A stretch of 64,000 nt of DNA from Erysipelotrichaceae bacterium (GCA_017431225.1 JAFRLM010000004.1:1-64000), one strand, 5' to 3'. Numbered from the stretch's first letter, positions 24,462-33,805 are shown. A program made the numbers and translations. The notes: generated by a model from the sequence alone, not told the origin.

Positions 24462-25217
24462 ATGCGGATCGACGCGCACTGTCATCTCGGTTCCTGTCAG
24501 TTCGATACGGACCGTGAAGAAGTCTTCGCAAGGATGCTGGAGGAGCAGGTCGAAGGGGCGATCCTGATCTGCTGCAATATAGACGACTACCGGAAAGCGC
24601 TTGTTTATAAGAAGAAACATCCGCTTTTTAAGATCGCCGTCGGGATCCATCCGCAGGATCTCGAAGAAGATGACAGCGAGGAACGGCTGCAGGATTTCTG
24701 CGCGTTCGTGCGGAAGGAAAAACCGGATATGATCGGTGAGATCGGGCTGGATTATTATTCCCATCCGCACACGAAGGAGAGCCAGCTCCGCTTTTTTCAT
24801 GCACAGCTTGCGCTGGCGCAGGAACTCGGGCTTCCGGTGGATATCCACAGCCGCAAAGCAGTGAAGGATACCCAGGATATCCTGAAACAATATCGATCAA
24901 AGATAATCATGCACAGTTTCAGCGGATCGGTCGAGACCGCAAGGGAATACCTGAAAGCGGGCTATTATCTGTCGTTCGGGGCAAGCGTTCTGTTTCCCAA
25001 TGCGAAACGTCCGGAGGAAGTTGTCCGCGCTGTTCCGGCGAAAAGAATGCTGCTGGAGACCGATGCCCCGTATCAGAGTCCGGTAAAGGATCACCGGCAT
25101 GAACCGGCGGATGTCGTCAATATCTACCGCAGGGTAAGTGAGATCAAGAATATCCCGCTTCCGGAACTGGAAGCGATCATTGAAAAGAACTATAAAGAAG
25201 TATTTGGGGAGGAATAA
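24462..25217 (+). CDS. tatD: TatD family metal-dependent DNase/deacylase
   Basis: A 251-residue TIM-barrel hydrolase. The TatD signatures are all present: DAHCHL at the N-terminus, IGEIGLDYY in the middle, HSRKA, and MLLETDAPY near the end, giving the metal ligands. It starts one base after mnmE. Enzymes of this family remove D-amino acids from tRNA or act as 3'-5' nucleases; which applies here is unknown. Confidence 0.94.
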   Translation: MRIDAHCHLGSCQFDTDREEVFARMLEEQVEGAILICCNIDDYRKALVYKKKHPLFKIAVGIHPQDLEEDDSEERLQDFCAFVRKEKPDMIGEIGLDYYSHPHTKESQLRFFHAQLALAQELGLPVDIHSRKAVKDTQDILKQYRSKIIMHSFSGSVETAREYLKAGYYLSFGASVLFPNAKRPEEVVRAVPAKRMLLETDAPYQSPVKDHRHEPADVVNIYRRVSEIKNIPLPELEAIIEKNYKEVFGEE

Positions 25218-25218
25218 G

Positions 25219-26199
25219 GTGTATTATCCGAAGTTTATTGAAAAAGGACAGACGATCGGGATCTGCGCCCCGTCTGCCGGAGTCGGCAACAAACTGGAAC
25301 ATTTTGATAAAGCGCTGGATTATCTGAAGGAGCAGGGTTTCGTGATCAAGGAATCCGCTTCGGTCCGTAAAGACGCGCTTGTCTCCGCGACCGCCAGAAA
25401 ACGCGCGAAGGAATTCAAGGAGATGTTCACCGATCCTGAGGTCGATCTCGTCTTATGCGCGGCAGGCGGCGATTTCCTGATGGAGATGCTGCCGTATACC
25501 GATTTTGAAACGATCGTTAAGAATCCGAAATGGTTCGTGGGCATGAGCGATCCTTCGACGCTTCTGTTCATCCTGCCGACGAAATATGACATCGCGACGA
25601 TCTATGGCATCAATGCCGGCGGCTTTGACTGCGATAAGATCTGCAGACGCAGTGTCCGCACGGCAGTCGATCATATGCAGGGCAAATGGTCACTTCAGCA
25701 TTCCTACAAGCAGTATCTTGTGGGGATCGGCGCCGAGGATCTGCCGAAAGCGCCTGTACAGTATAAGGCGTATCCCGGAGACTTCAGGTTTGAGGGCCGT
25801 CTGATCGGCGGCTGTATCGATGCGCTGCGGGATATCATCGGCAGCGATATGGATGCGGTACGCGACTTTAATGAACGCTATAAGGACGAAGGCATCGTCT
25901 GGTTCTTCGACAACTTCGCGCTCTCCGCGGAAGATTTCTATCATACTCTGTTTGCCATGAAACAGAATCACTGGTTCGATCACGTCAGTGCCGTCTTGAT
26001 GGGACGCACGCTGTTTGAGAGCACGATGATCGGTTTTACCTATAAGGAAGCGCTTCAGAAGATCTTCGGAAAGAAGATCCCGGTCGCGATGGAGATGGAT
26101 ATCGGACATACCAGTCCGTATTTCACCTTGGTCAACGGTTCTTATGTCAAGGGTGAGATCCGTGACGGAAAGGGCAGTCTGCGCTGCATTCAGAAATGA
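25219..26199 (+). CDS. S66 family LD-carboxypeptidase-like protein
   Basis: A 326-residue serine peptidase of the LdcA/MccF family. It begins GQTIGICAPSAG. The nucleophile serine is in VGMSDPS, the glycine-rich RLIGGCID follows, and the catalytic histidine is in DIGHTSP. Family members trim murein tetrapeptides or cleave microcin C-like acyl-sulfamoyl nucleotides. The GTG start at 25219 has GGGGAGGAA upstream; a frame from 25138 would overlap tatD. It overlaps the SDR gene as ATGA. No signal peptide, so it acts in the cytoplasm. Confidence 0.88.
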   Translation: MYYPKFIEKGQTIGICAPSAGVGNKLEHFDKALDYLKEQGFVIKESASVRKDALVSATARKRAKEFKEMFTDPEVDLVLCAAGGDFLMEMLPYTDFETIVKNPKWFVGMSDPSTLLFILPTKYDIATIYGINAGGFDCDKICRRSVRTAVDHMQGKWSLQHSYKQYLVGIGAEDLPKAPVQYKAYPGDFRFEGRLIGGCIDALRDIIGSDMDAVRDFNERYKDEGIVWFFDNFALSAEDFYHTLFAMKQNHWFDHVSAVLMGRTLFESTMIGFTYKEALQKIFGKKIPVAMEMDIGHTSPYFTLVNGSYVKGEIRDGKGSLRCIQK

Positions 26200-26975
26200 G
26201 AGACGTCGTTCTGATCACCGGTGCCAGCAGCGGGATCGGCACCTCCTTTGCCCGCCTTTACGGGAAGGAAAAGGATCTCTATCTCATCGGAAGAAATACC
26301 ACAGCCCTTAATGACCTGAAGGAAGAGATCGAAAACACATACGGACACAAAGTCTACACGCAGTCGATCGATCTGACTTTAAATGACGGTCCCGAAAGGA
26401 TCTACGAAGCTGTTCAGAAGGAAGGCCTTTTTGTCCGGACACTGATCAATAATGCCGGCTTCGGGACCTACGGCAGTTTCGCGGACGGGAAGGTCGAAGA
26501 CTATAAGAAGATGATCGACCTCAACGACCGGGCGCTTGTAGAGATGACCTATCTGTTTTTAAAAGATATGCAGAAAGAGAAAAGAGGGGAGATCCTGAAT
26601 GTCGCTTCGATCGCCTCGTTCTTCCCGGGTCCGGGGATGGCAGTCTATTACGCAACAAAAGCTTTCGTTCTTTCGTTCTCACGTGCTCTGCATGAGGAAG
26701 TCCGGAAAGACAGGATCGTTGTTTCCTGCCTGTGTCCGGGTCCGGTAAATACGAACTTTGCGAAGACAGCCGGCGCGGACCAGGCAAAATTCTTCTCGTC
26801 CGGTCTTGTCCACGGTCCGGATCAGGTCGCCCGCTATGGCAAATATCTGCTCGATCATAAGCGCTCCTACGGTACCGAAGGGCTGCTCAATAAGACCGGG
26901 GTGTTCCTCGGCAGTCTTCTGCCGTCACCGCTGGACGCGCGGATCCTGGGATTTGTCCAGTCTTTGAAAAAGTGA
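26196..26975 (+). CDS. Short-chain dehydrogenase/reductase
   Basis: A 259-residue SDR. The cofactor site is TGASSGIG, the NNAG motif is present in NNAGFGTYG, and the catalytic residues are Ser in NVASIASF and YxxxK in YYATKAF. The C-terminus resembles the DltE-like group. Substrate unknown. Coupled to the S66 gene by an ATGA overlap. Confidence 0.92.
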   Translation: MRDVVLITGASSGIGTSFARLYGKEKDLYLIGRNTTALNDLKEEIENTYGHKVYTQSIDLTLNDGPERIYEAVQKEGLFVRTLINNAGFGTYGSFADGKVEDYKKMIDLNDRALVEMTYLFLKDMQKEKRGEILNVASIASFFPGPGMAVYYATKAFVLSFSRALHEEVRKDRIVVSCLCPGPVNTNFAKTAGADQAKFFSSGLVHGPDQVARYGKYLLDHKRSYGTEGLLNKTGVFLGSLLPSPLDARILGFVQSLKK

Positions 26976-27274
26976 GGAAGCATCGAGAATTGCTGTCATC
27001 AGCAAACACGCAATGACCGGTGATGCAGCACGGCAGCTCCGCATGATCAAAGAGGCGTTCGGCCTCTTTTTCTGAATAAGTATCATCCTATAACAGGAAA
27101 GACTATAAGCAATACTGTCAGGCGACAGGAGAGATAACAGGAAAGAGCGGATCGGTGAATGACAGATATTCCTTTATTTACGGTGTTTTCAGCGTTTTAT
27201 AGGTTTAAGAAACGTTTTGTTAAAGAAGAAGATAAGGTATAATAATACATGCAAAATAAAAAGGAGATCGACAA
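26976..27274. other. Intergenic region with terminator and a 13-bp repeat pair
   Basis: After the SDR gene there is a terminator (27049-27071: stem AAAGAGGC/GCCTCTTT, loop GTTCG). The 13-mer ATAACAGGAAAGA then occurs twice, at 27090-27102 and 27134-27146, 44 bp apart, with a CTGTC/GACAG mini-hairpin between. A promoter-like TTGTTA (27217) and TATAATAAT (27238-27246) precede the next gene. No coding sequence is seen. Confidence 0.6.
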
Positions 27275-28210
27275 ATGGGTAATACGATACTTTATATTCT
27301 GATCGTTGTAGCGATATACATGACTGTTATGAACTTCCGTATGGCGAAAAGAAACCGCAATTCCTCCGGCTATGTCAGCTGCGCCAATGCACTTTTCAAA
27401 GGGGATGCGGATGCCGGTGCTCAGATCGATAAGTATCTTGAAAAGGAGACTGTCGAGGAATACCGCCAGAAGACGCAGATCTTCAAGCTTTACCAGAAAC
27501 TGCGTGATGAACAGGATTGTGCTATAACACTGGAAAACTTCTCACCCGCGCTTCTTTTGGAACGCAAGGGTGTTTTTGATCCGCAGAGCGTGATCACCAA
27601 CAGCGACAGCTTTGTCTGGGCCTGCATCCTGCTGAATAAAGCCGGTGCGCTTGGCGACAACGAGTTCATCCGGAAATTCATGGAAAAGTTCGCTTCCCAT
27701 AAGGAAGAGCTTTCCAAATTTGTTGAATACAAGGTCATGGAAGCTACCGCAGACCTCTATACTGCTGAAAACGATGACTGGAAGGTCTTCTGCCGCAATC
27801 TGCTTGCCGGCGATTACGAAGGCTTCCGTTATGAAAGAAAACTGATCGGCTTCTTCAAGCGGATTGCACAGTTCCTGCTTGCGGAAAGCGGAGAGGAACT
27901 TGATGAACAGGCGCAGGAAGACATGACTGCGTTCGCCAATTCTTCTGTCGGCAAGATGATGATGAATGACAGAGGCGTCTATACGAAGTACGCCGCGCCG
28001 GTCGAAGAAGAAGGCGAAGAGACCGAGAATACCGATCCCGAAGAAGAAACCGCTTCTGAAGAACCGGAAGGCGAGGAAGCTGCCGTTGTTGAAGAAACTC
28101 CGGTAGAAGAAGAAGTTGCAGCTGAAGAAGTTCCAGCGGAAACTGTGGAAGAGGCTCCGGAAACAGCCGCGGAAGAAACGCCTGAAAAGAAGGAAAACGA
28201 GGGAGAATGA
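27275..28210 (+). CDS. Membrane-anchored protein with acidic C-terminal tail, unknown
   Basis: A 311-residue protein I do not recognise. Residues 3-21 form one membrane helix (TILYILIVVAIYMTVM). The next ~220 residues are soluble, helical and charged, with TPR-like character but no clear repeat. The last ~75 residues are almost only Glu, Pro, Ala, Val and Thr. AAAAGGAGATC provides the ribosome site. It heads an operon with pth, mfd, rqcP and divIC, overlapping pth as ATGA, so it may serve in translation quality control or at the divisome; that is only positional. Confidence 0.78.
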   Translation: MGNTILYILIVVAIYMTVMNFRMAKRNRNSSGYVSCANALFKGDADAGAQIDKYLEKETVEEYRQKTQIFKLYQKLRDEQDCAITLENFSPALLLERKGVFDPQSVITNSDSFVWACILLNKAGALGDNEFIRKFMEKFASHKEELSKFVEYKVMEATADLYTAENDDWKVFCRNLLAGDYEGFRYERKLIGFFKRIAQFLLAESGEELDEQAQEDMTAFANSSVGKMMMNDRGVYTKYAAPVEEEGEETENTDPEEETASEEPEGEEAAVVEETPVEEEVAAEEVPAETVEEAPETAAEETPEKKENEGE

Positions 28211-28764
28211 AGCTCTTTGTAGGCTTAGGAAATCCCGGAAGAGAATATGCTAAAACCCGTCATAATGCGGGTTTTATGGTGTTGGAGCGTTTTTGCGAGA
28301 AAAACGGGATCCGTCTTGACCGGGAGAAATTCGAAGGTCTTTTTACGAAGACCAGACTTCACGGTGAGGATCTGATCGTTCTCAAACCGCTGACATATAT
28401 GAACAATTCCGGAAACGCGGTCGGCCAGTTCGTCCGTTATTTCTCGATCGATCCGGAAGATATCATCATCGTCCATGACGATCTGGATCTGCCGGTAGGA
28501 AAGATCCGCCTGCGTCCGAAAGGGTCAAGCGGCGGTCAGAAGGGAATGGCTTCGATCATCGACCAGCTGCACACTTCCGAACTGAACCGCATCCGGGTCG
28601 GTATCGGAAAGGATCCGCTGATCCCGACGGTCGATTATGTCCTCGGAAAGATCCCGGAGGATCAGCTTGCCGAATTCAACGAAAGTCTTGATAAAGCCGC
28701 TGACGCGCTGACGTTCGCGCTTGATCATCCTTTTTCGCTGACAATGAATAAATTCAACTCATGA
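28207..28764 (+). CDS. pth: Peptidyl-tRNA hydrolase
   Basis: A 185-residue enzyme that recycles peptidyl-tRNA released by stalled ribosomes. The N-terminus has GLGNPGREYAKTRHNAGF with the catalytic His, then LTYMNNSG and VHDDLDLPVGKIRL, and SSGGQKGMASI. Start and stop both overlap neighbours by four bases, showing translational coupling from the acidic membrane protein and into mfd. Confidence 0.97.
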   Translation: MKLFVGLGNPGREYAKTRHNAGFMVLERFCEKNGIRLDREKFEGLFTKTRLHGEDLIVLKPLTYMNNSGNAVGQFVRYFSIDPEDIIIVHDDLDLPVGKIRLRPKGSSGGQKGMASIIDQLHTSELNRIRVGIGKDPLIPTVDYVLGKIPEDQLAEFNESLDKAADALTFALDHPFSLTMNKFNS

Positions 28765-31700
28765 AAGATAAATGGCTGTTAAAGGCTCTGGAGGAGATCG
28801 CCGGCAGTCACGATCTTCGCGCGTATTCCTCGCTCGTTGAGGAAGCGCTTAAGATCGCCTATACGGTCTCCCGGAGAGACGGCGTGACCGTCGTTGTCAA
28901 AGAGAATATGTTCATGGCTTCGCATCTCGCGGAGCTTTTGATGCCTCTTTTTGAAGACGGGGAAGTCATCGCTTATCTCCCGGAAGAGTCTTTGCGTGCT
29001 GAAGCGATCGCGGCTTCTTACGAGAACCGGGCCGAGCGTCTTTACAGCCTCTATCAGATCCTGAACGGACATCCGAAGATCATCGTCGTAACTCCTTACG
29101 GCCTGATCCGTCATCTGCCCCGTTTGAAAACGCTGAAACAGTTCATCCTGCCCATGAAGACAGGTGGGATCCTGGAACGCGATGATCTGATCGACTGGCT
29201 CAACCGTGCCGGATATGAGAGAGTGTCACATATCGAGCAGGCTCTGAGCTATGCGGTCCGCGGTTCGATCGTCGATGTTTTTTCCGTGAACTACTCGCGG
29301 CCGCTCCGTATCGAATTCTTTGATAACGAGATCGATTCCCTGCGTTTCTTTGATATCAATACCCAAAGCACGATCGAGACCGTCCCGGAAGCGACGATCT
29401 GTTTTGCCAAGGATGTCTTCTTCTCTGAGGAAGACAGAGAGAAGATCCTGAACGCGATCCGCAATCCTGTCGGCGCGGTCGAACTGGATCTTGAATTCAT
29501 CCGTGAGGATGTCTACAGTCCGAAACTGTATGCCTACCTTTCCTACGTTGAGAGTGATCATCTTCTGGATTATCTTCCGGAAGCGCGCCTGTATCTTTCT
29601 GACGTCAGCCGGATTGAGGAACATCTTAAGTTCGTGACGGATGAAACGGTAGCCTACATTCAGGAAATGAACGAAGAGAATGAACTTCCTTTAAAGTTCT
29701 ATCAATATGCGGATTTTGACCGCGAATGCGATAAAGTCAGCCGATATACCGGAAAACCATTCAGCGAAAGTGTGCCCATGGCGACCGAAGTCGATCTGCC
29801 GTACGCGCCTCTGAAGGAACTTCTGAAGATCCTTTCCCGCGAGGAGAACGAGTATACGGTCCTTGCCTTGGAAGCCAAGGAACTGGCGCTGGTGAGTGAG
29901 ACCCTGATCGAGCTCGATATCCCCTATACGATGCTCGAGAACAAGCTGAAAGAGGGAATACAGCTGATGCTGTCGCCACTCCCGCAGGGATTCTCGCTGC
30001 CGGAGCTTGGTATCCGGGTCTTTACCTCGGCGGAGCTGTTTGACAAGAAACCGCGCAAAGGACGTTTTGCCCTGCAGTACGCGGAAGCTTTAACGCTCAA
30101 CTCCTATGATGAGCTTGCGACCGGCGACTATGTCGTTCACCGTCAGTACGGTATCGGCCAGTATCTCGGCATTGAGCAGCGCGAAGTGAACAACATCCGT
30201 CTAGACTATCTGAAGATCGTCTATGCCGGCAATGATGTTCTGCTGGTCCCGCTTTCCCAGTTCTCGCTGGTACGTAAATATGTCTCCAAAGAGGGTGTCG
30301 TCCCCAAACTGCATAAACTCGGCTCCAAACAGTGGGCCAACACGAAGGAAAGGGTCAAGGAGGATATCGACCGCCTGGCGTCCCGCCTGATCGAACTCTA
30401 CAGTATCCGTGATAAGAAAACCGGTTTTGCCTTCAGCAAGGATACGCCTCTTCAACATGAATTTGAACGCGCCTTTACCTTCGATCTGACACCGGACCAG
30501 TTCCGGGCGATCGCGGAAGTCAAGGCGGATATGGAATCGCCAAAACCGATGGACCGTCTTTTGTGCGGAGATGTCGGCTTCGGCAAGACAGAAGTCGCCC
30601 TGCGGGCCGCTTTCAAAGCTGCTCTCGATCATAAGCAGATCGCTTATCTCTGCCCGACGACCGTCCTTTCGCTTCAGCACTACCGCACTTTTACCGACCG
30701 TCTGAAGGAATTCCCGGTCGAAGTTGCGCTCCTGAACCGGTATACGCCGCCGGCAGAACAGAAACAGGTGCTGCAGCGTCTGAAAGAGGGGAAGATCGAT
30801 ATCGTCATCGGTACCCACCGTCTGCTTTCCTCGGATGTTTCCTTCAATGATCTCGGGCTGCTGATCATCGATGAGGAACAGCGTTTCGGTGTTGAGCATA
30901 AGGAAAAGATCAAGGAGATCAAGAATACGATCGACGTGCTGTCTTTAAGCGCGACGCCGATCCCGCGCACGCTGCAGATGTCGCTCGTCGGCATCTACGG
31001 TCTGTCGACGCTGGACACACCTCCGCAGAACCGTTATCCGATCCAGACCTATGTTGTCGAGAAGAATGAGGATCTTGTAAAAGAGGTCATCATGCGCGAG
31101 CTGAACCGCGGCGGTCAGGTTTTCTATCTCTATAACGATATCGCCCGTATCTATCAGATCGCCCACAAACTGGAACAGACGATCCCGTATGCCAAGGTCG
31201 CTGTTGCCCACGGACAGATGAACCGCGAGGAGATCGAGGATGTCATGATGTCCTTCTATCAGGGACAGAACAATATCCTGATCTGCACGACGATCATCGA
31301 GACCGGTATCGATATTCCCAATGCCAACACGATCCTGGTCGAACATGCCGAGAATTTCGGTCTGTCCCAGCTTTATCAGATCAAGGGCCGTGTCGGCCGC
31401 GGCGATAAGATCGCCTATGCTTATCTGCTGGTCCCGCCGCGCCGTCAGTTATCCGAAAAGAGCGAGAAACGTCTCAACGCGATCAAGGAATTCACGGCTC
31501 TGGGCAGCGGCTACAAGATCGCCATGCGTGACCTGGCGATCCGCGGAGCAGGTGACCTTCTGGGCTCCAAACAGTCCGGATTTATCGATAATGTCGGCCT
31601 CGACCTGTATCTGTCCATGCTGCAGGAATCGATCGATGAAAAGACCGGAAAGATCGTTAAAAAGGAAGAGGAAGTCAAACCGCAGATCCCGATCTCTTCC

Positions 31701-32126
31701 TATATCCCGGAACAGTTCTCCGAGAACGACTATGATAAGCTCAGCATCTATCATCGTCTTGACGAAATCGACGGACATGACGAGCTGATGAGCTATGAGA
31801 AACAGCTGAGTGATGAATACGGACATCTGCCGCAGGAGATCGTCGCTCTGTTCGATAAGAAGCGGATCGAGCTGCTGATGAAGAATCACGAGATCGAAAG
31901 CACGAAGGTCTACCAGAAGTCTTTCGTCCTGACTCTCAGCAAGGAAGCTTCCGACCGGATCGACGGCTACAAGCTTTTTGAGTATTGCAACCGTCTTTCA
32001 AAAGATATAAAAATAAGCTATACTCAAGACAGACTCAGTCTGATGACGACCAACCGCAAGGAGGACGTCTACAAGCTGATCCGTCTGAGTGAAGATCTCA
32101 AGGAGCTGGAAAAGGATGCGAATTGA
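28761..32126 (+). CDS. mfd: Transcription-repair coupling factor Mfd
   Basis: An 1121-residue ATPase that removes RNA polymerase stalled at DNA damage and recruits UvrA. In order: UvrB-like N-terminal module; RNA-polymerase interaction domain (DYVVHRQYGIGQYLGI); RecG-like motor with GDVGFGKTEVALRAAF and DEEQRFGVEHKE; second motor half with QIKGRVGRGDKIAYAYL; and a C-terminal TRCF domain. The pth-mfd-rqcP-divIC order is common in Firmicutes. Confidence 0.97.
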   Translation: MKDKWLLKALEEIAGSHDLRAYSSLVEEALKIAYTVSRRDGVTVVVKENMFMASHLAELLMPLFEDGEVIAYLPEESLRAEAIAASYENRAERLYSLYQILNGHPKIIVVTPYGLIRHLPRLKTLKQFILPMKTGGILERDDLIDWLNRAGYERVSHIEQALSYAVRGSIVDVFSVNYSRPLRIEFFDNEIDSLRFFDINTQSTIETVPEATICFAKDVFFSEEDREKILNAIRNPVGAVELDLEFIREDVYSPKLYAYLSYVESDHLLDYLPEARLYLSDVSRIEEHLKFVTDETVAYIQEMNEENELPLKFYQYADFDRECDKVSRYTGKPFSESVPMATEVDLPYAPLKELLKILSREENEYTVLALEAKELALVSETLIELDIPYTMLENKLKEGIQLMLSPLPQGFSLPELGIRVFTSAELFDKKPRKGRFALQYAEALTLNSYDELATGDYVVHRQYGIGQYLGIEQREVNNIRLDYLKIVYAGNDVLLVPLSQFSLVRKYVSKEGVVPKLHKLGSKQWANTKERVKEDIDRLASRLIELYSIRDKKTGFAFSKDTPLQHEFERAFTFDLTPDQFRAIAEVKADMESPKPMDRLLCGDVGFGKTEVALRAAFKAALDHKQIAYLCPTTVLSLQHYRTFTDRLKEFPVEVALLNRYTPPAEQKQVLQRLKEGKIDIVIGTHRLLSSDVSFNDLGLLIIDEEQRFGVEHKEKIKEIKNTIDVLSLSATPIPRTLQMSLVGIYGLSTLDTPPQNRYPIQTYVVEKNEDLVKEVIMRELNRGGQVFYLYNDIARIYQIAHKLEQTIPYAKVAVAHGQMNREEIEDVMMSFYQGQNNILICTTIIETGIDIPNANTILVEHAENFGLSQLYQIKGRVGRGDKIAYAYLLVPPRRQLSEKSEKRLNAIKEFTALGSGYKIAMRDLAIRGAGDLLGSKQSGFIDNVGLDLYLSMLQESIDEKTGKIVKKEEEVKPQIPISSYIPEQFSENDYDKLSIYHRLDEIDGHDELMSYEKQLSDEYGHLPQEIVALFDKKRIELLMKNHEIESTKVYQKSFVLTLSKEASDRIDGYKLFEYCNRLSKDIKISYTQDRLSLMTTNRKEDVYKLIRLSEDLKELEKDAN

Positions 32127-32406
32127 TAAGTATCTGAAAGTCGCGCGCGTTCTGAAACGCCGCTCGACCGGGAAAAATCTTGCAGACAATGAGAGGCTCT
32201 ACGTCAACGGCCGGCGCGCCAAGGCAGCTGCTCAGGTCAAGCCGGGAGATGAGATAACAGTTGTATTCGGACAGCGCAAGCTGGTGATCCGTGTTCTTTC
32301 CACACCGGATCATGTCCGCAAGGAAGAAGCGGCATCGCTGTTTGAAGTTCTTGATGAAGGTATATACGAGGAAAAAGATGAGCACGAAGAAGAGAAGACG
32401 CAGTAA
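32116..32406 (+). CDS. rqcP: S4-domain ribosome-associated quality control factor RqcP
   Basis: A 96-residue S4 RNA-binding protein of the YabO/RqcP type, starting MRIDKYLKVARVLKRRS, with VNGRRAKAAAQVKPGDEI and VIRVL. RqcP works with RqcH to drive poly-alanine tailing of stalled nascent chains on the 50S subunit; rqcH is also in this window at 39445-41073. The start is ATG 32116, overlapping mfd by 11 bp; an upstream frame from 32089 lacks S4 homology at its start. Confidence 0.92.
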   Translation: MRIDKYLKVARVLKRRSTGKNLADNERLYVNGRRAKAAAQVKPGDEITVVFGQRKLVIRVLSTPDHVRKEEAASLFEVLDEGIYEEKDEHEEEKTQ

Positions 32407-32731
32407 AGTAGTTCCGAAACTGATCGCCTGTGTATTATTGGCGGTAGCGATCTATCTTTTCGTCGGCGTTGGCAAGCAGATCTTTACGACCCTGCGGCTG
32501 CAGCGTCAGAAGGATCTGGTCGAAGCGGAACTGAAGGCGCTTGAGGAAGAAAATGCTTCCCTGGTCGCCCAGAAGACAAAACTGGAAGATCCGAATTATA
32601 TCGAGACCTACGCCAGAGGAGAGTACATGTTCTCGAAGGATGATGAAAAGGTATTCTATCTTCCTTCTGTCAGCGAGGATGAGGCTCCTGCGGAAACGCC
32701 GTCCGCAACAGCGGAGAGTGAAACCAAGTAA
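32378..32731 (+). CDS. divIC: Septum formation initiator, DivIC/FtsB family
   Basis: A 117-residue bitopic cell-division protein. A basic N-terminus (KKRRRSK) is followed by one membrane helix at about residues 14-32, a short extracellular coiled coil (LRLQRQKDLVEAELKALEEEN) and the family motif DPNYIETYARGEYMF. The C-terminus is acidic and Pro/Ala/Thr-rich. Start set at ATG 32378 (GAGGAAAAAG upstream), overlapping rqcP by 29 bp. Confidence 0.9.
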   Translation: MSTKKRRRSKVVPKLIACVLLAVAIYLFVGVGKQIFTTLRLQRQKDLVEAELKALEEENASLVAQKTKLEDPNYIETYARGEYMFSKDDEKVFYLPSVSEDEAPAETPSATAESETK

Positions 32732-32757
32732 GAGAAGTGATACTTCTCTTTTCTTTT
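32730..32757 (+). terminator. Terminator after divIC
   Basis: Stem AAGAGAAGT/ACTTCTCTT with loop GAT and tail TTCTTTT, overlapping the divIC stop codon. Confidence 0.87.
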
Positions 32758-32766
32758 GCCCGGGAA

Positions 32767-32772
32767 TACAAT
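32767..32772 (+). promoter_or_regulatory. -10 of EndoU lipoprotein gene (leaderless)
   Basis: TACAAT with a 6-nt gap to the ATG; no Shine-Dalgarno sequence nearby. Confidence 0.55.
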
Positions 32773-32778
32773 ATAGAC

Positions 32779-33453
32779 ATGAAGAATAAACGCAATCTTG
32801 TAACTCTGGCAGTACTGGCTGTTTTGCTGCTGGTGTGTTTAAATGCCTGTCAGCTGTTTGCCCCGAAACCGGAGCCGACCATTGAACCGGTCAACACCGT
32901 CGAAACGACGCCGACACCGGAACCGACAAAAACACCAAAACCCACAAAGACACCGGAACCGACAAAGAAGCCGGATCCGACGCCTACGCCCACACCGACT
33001 CCGGAGCCGACCGCGACCCCGGAAACAGAGACGGTCTATTACGCGGAAGATCTCGAGGATCTTGAGAACCTTGAGCACTTTTCCAAAAACGCGGTCGAGC
33101 ATATCTTCCTGGGCTCCGTCAACAGCAAGGGGAACGGCAGCGGCTATCATTACGATATGATCGTCGACAGTCCCGGCGAGATCGTCGGAGACCGTTCCGA
33201 ACCGGACAGCTTTGGCGTCTATACCGCGCGGGTCGAAGTCCGAGGGCATGCCAAGAGCGGAAATAAGGGGTACTCCTCGTTCTTCCCGGATGATATGAGT
33301 CCGCAGGAAGTCGTTGACGCGATCAATGAAGCGTATGAGAATTCCTCGAAAAAGAACGGCACCATTCACGGACTGACCAAGGACGGAATGGAGATCGAGA
33401 TGTATGTCGAAAAGAAAAAGATCGTGACCGCTTATCCGATCATGGAGGACTGA
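32779..33453 (+). CDS. Lipoprotein with Pro/Thr-rich stalk and EndoU-like RNase domain
   Basis: A 224-residue exported protein. Residues 1-24 are a lipoprotein signal (lipobox LNAC, Cys24). Residues 30-83 are a low-complexity Pro-Thr-Glu-Lys stalk, long enough to cross cell wall. Residues about 98-224 look like the bacterial EndoU nuclease family: EHIFLGSVNSKGNGSGYHYD gives two histidines (108 and 124) at the usual spacing, Lys159 or Lys163 precedes SSFFPDDMSPQEVVDAINEAY. EndoU enzymes cleave RNA, often tRNA, and serve as toxins in contact-dependent systems. The gene starts at ATG 32779 and is followed after one base by a small gene. The domain call is by motif recognition. Confidence 0.75.
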   Translation: MKNKRNLVTLAVLAVLLLVCLNACQLFAPKPEPTIEPVNTVETTPTPEPTKTPKPTKTPEPTKKPDPTPTPTPTPEPTATPETETVYYAEDLEDLENLEHFSKNAVEHIFLGSVNSKGNGSGYHYDMIVDSPGEIVGDRSEPDSFGVYTARVEVRGHAKSGNKGYSSFFPDDMSPQEVVDAINEAYENSSKKNGTIHGLTKDGMEIEMYVEKKKIVTAYPIMED

Positions 33454-33454
33454 G

Positions 33455-33805
33455 ATGCTGAATTATAAATACGAAACAGAAGTGCTGGAGAATAACGGTC
33501 ACCGCAAGGAGATCGTAAAAGTCCGCTTTGATAAGGAAAACAAAATGCTGGAGGAGTTCTTCGGAACCGAGATCCGCAATTTCAAGACAGCGGTCTACGC
33601 GATCCTGAACGAGATCGATGAATGCGACCGCAGCTGGCTGAGCTTCAACGGCAACCGTTTCCATATGCTGGTGAGCCGCAAGGTCGTATATATCGATGAC
33701 AACTATCAGGAACGTCCGGGGATCACAGTTGCGACTGCCGACCTGCGCGATCTGGTATACGAATACATTGAAAAGACGACCCGCAGTAAAATGAAGGAAC
33801 AATAA
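33455..33805 (+). CDS. Small cytoplasmic protein, candidate EndoU immunity partner
   Basis: A 116-residue soluble protein that I do not recognise. It has no signal peptide or membrane segment and mixed alpha/beta character (YKYETEVLENNGHRKEIV, DRSWLSFNGNRFHMLVSRK, a C-terminal basic helix). It begins one base after the EndoU lipoprotein gene and ends at a terminator, so the two form a transcription unit. The arrangement (exported nuclease, then small cytoplasmic protein) matches toxin-immunity pairs; the immunity role is inference. Confidence 0.7.
   Translation: MLNYKYETEVLENNGHRKEIVKVRFDKENKMLEEFFGTEIRNFKTAVYAILNEIDECDRSWLSFNGNRFHMLVSRKVVYIDDNYQERPGITVATADLRDLVYEYIEKTTRSKMKEQ

Noticed and set aside
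32838-33369. Arg-rich frames on both strands across the Pro/Thr stalk
   Set aside because: These are low-complexity shadows of the repetitive stalk codons; the lipoprotein frame has the signal peptide and nuclease-like domain.
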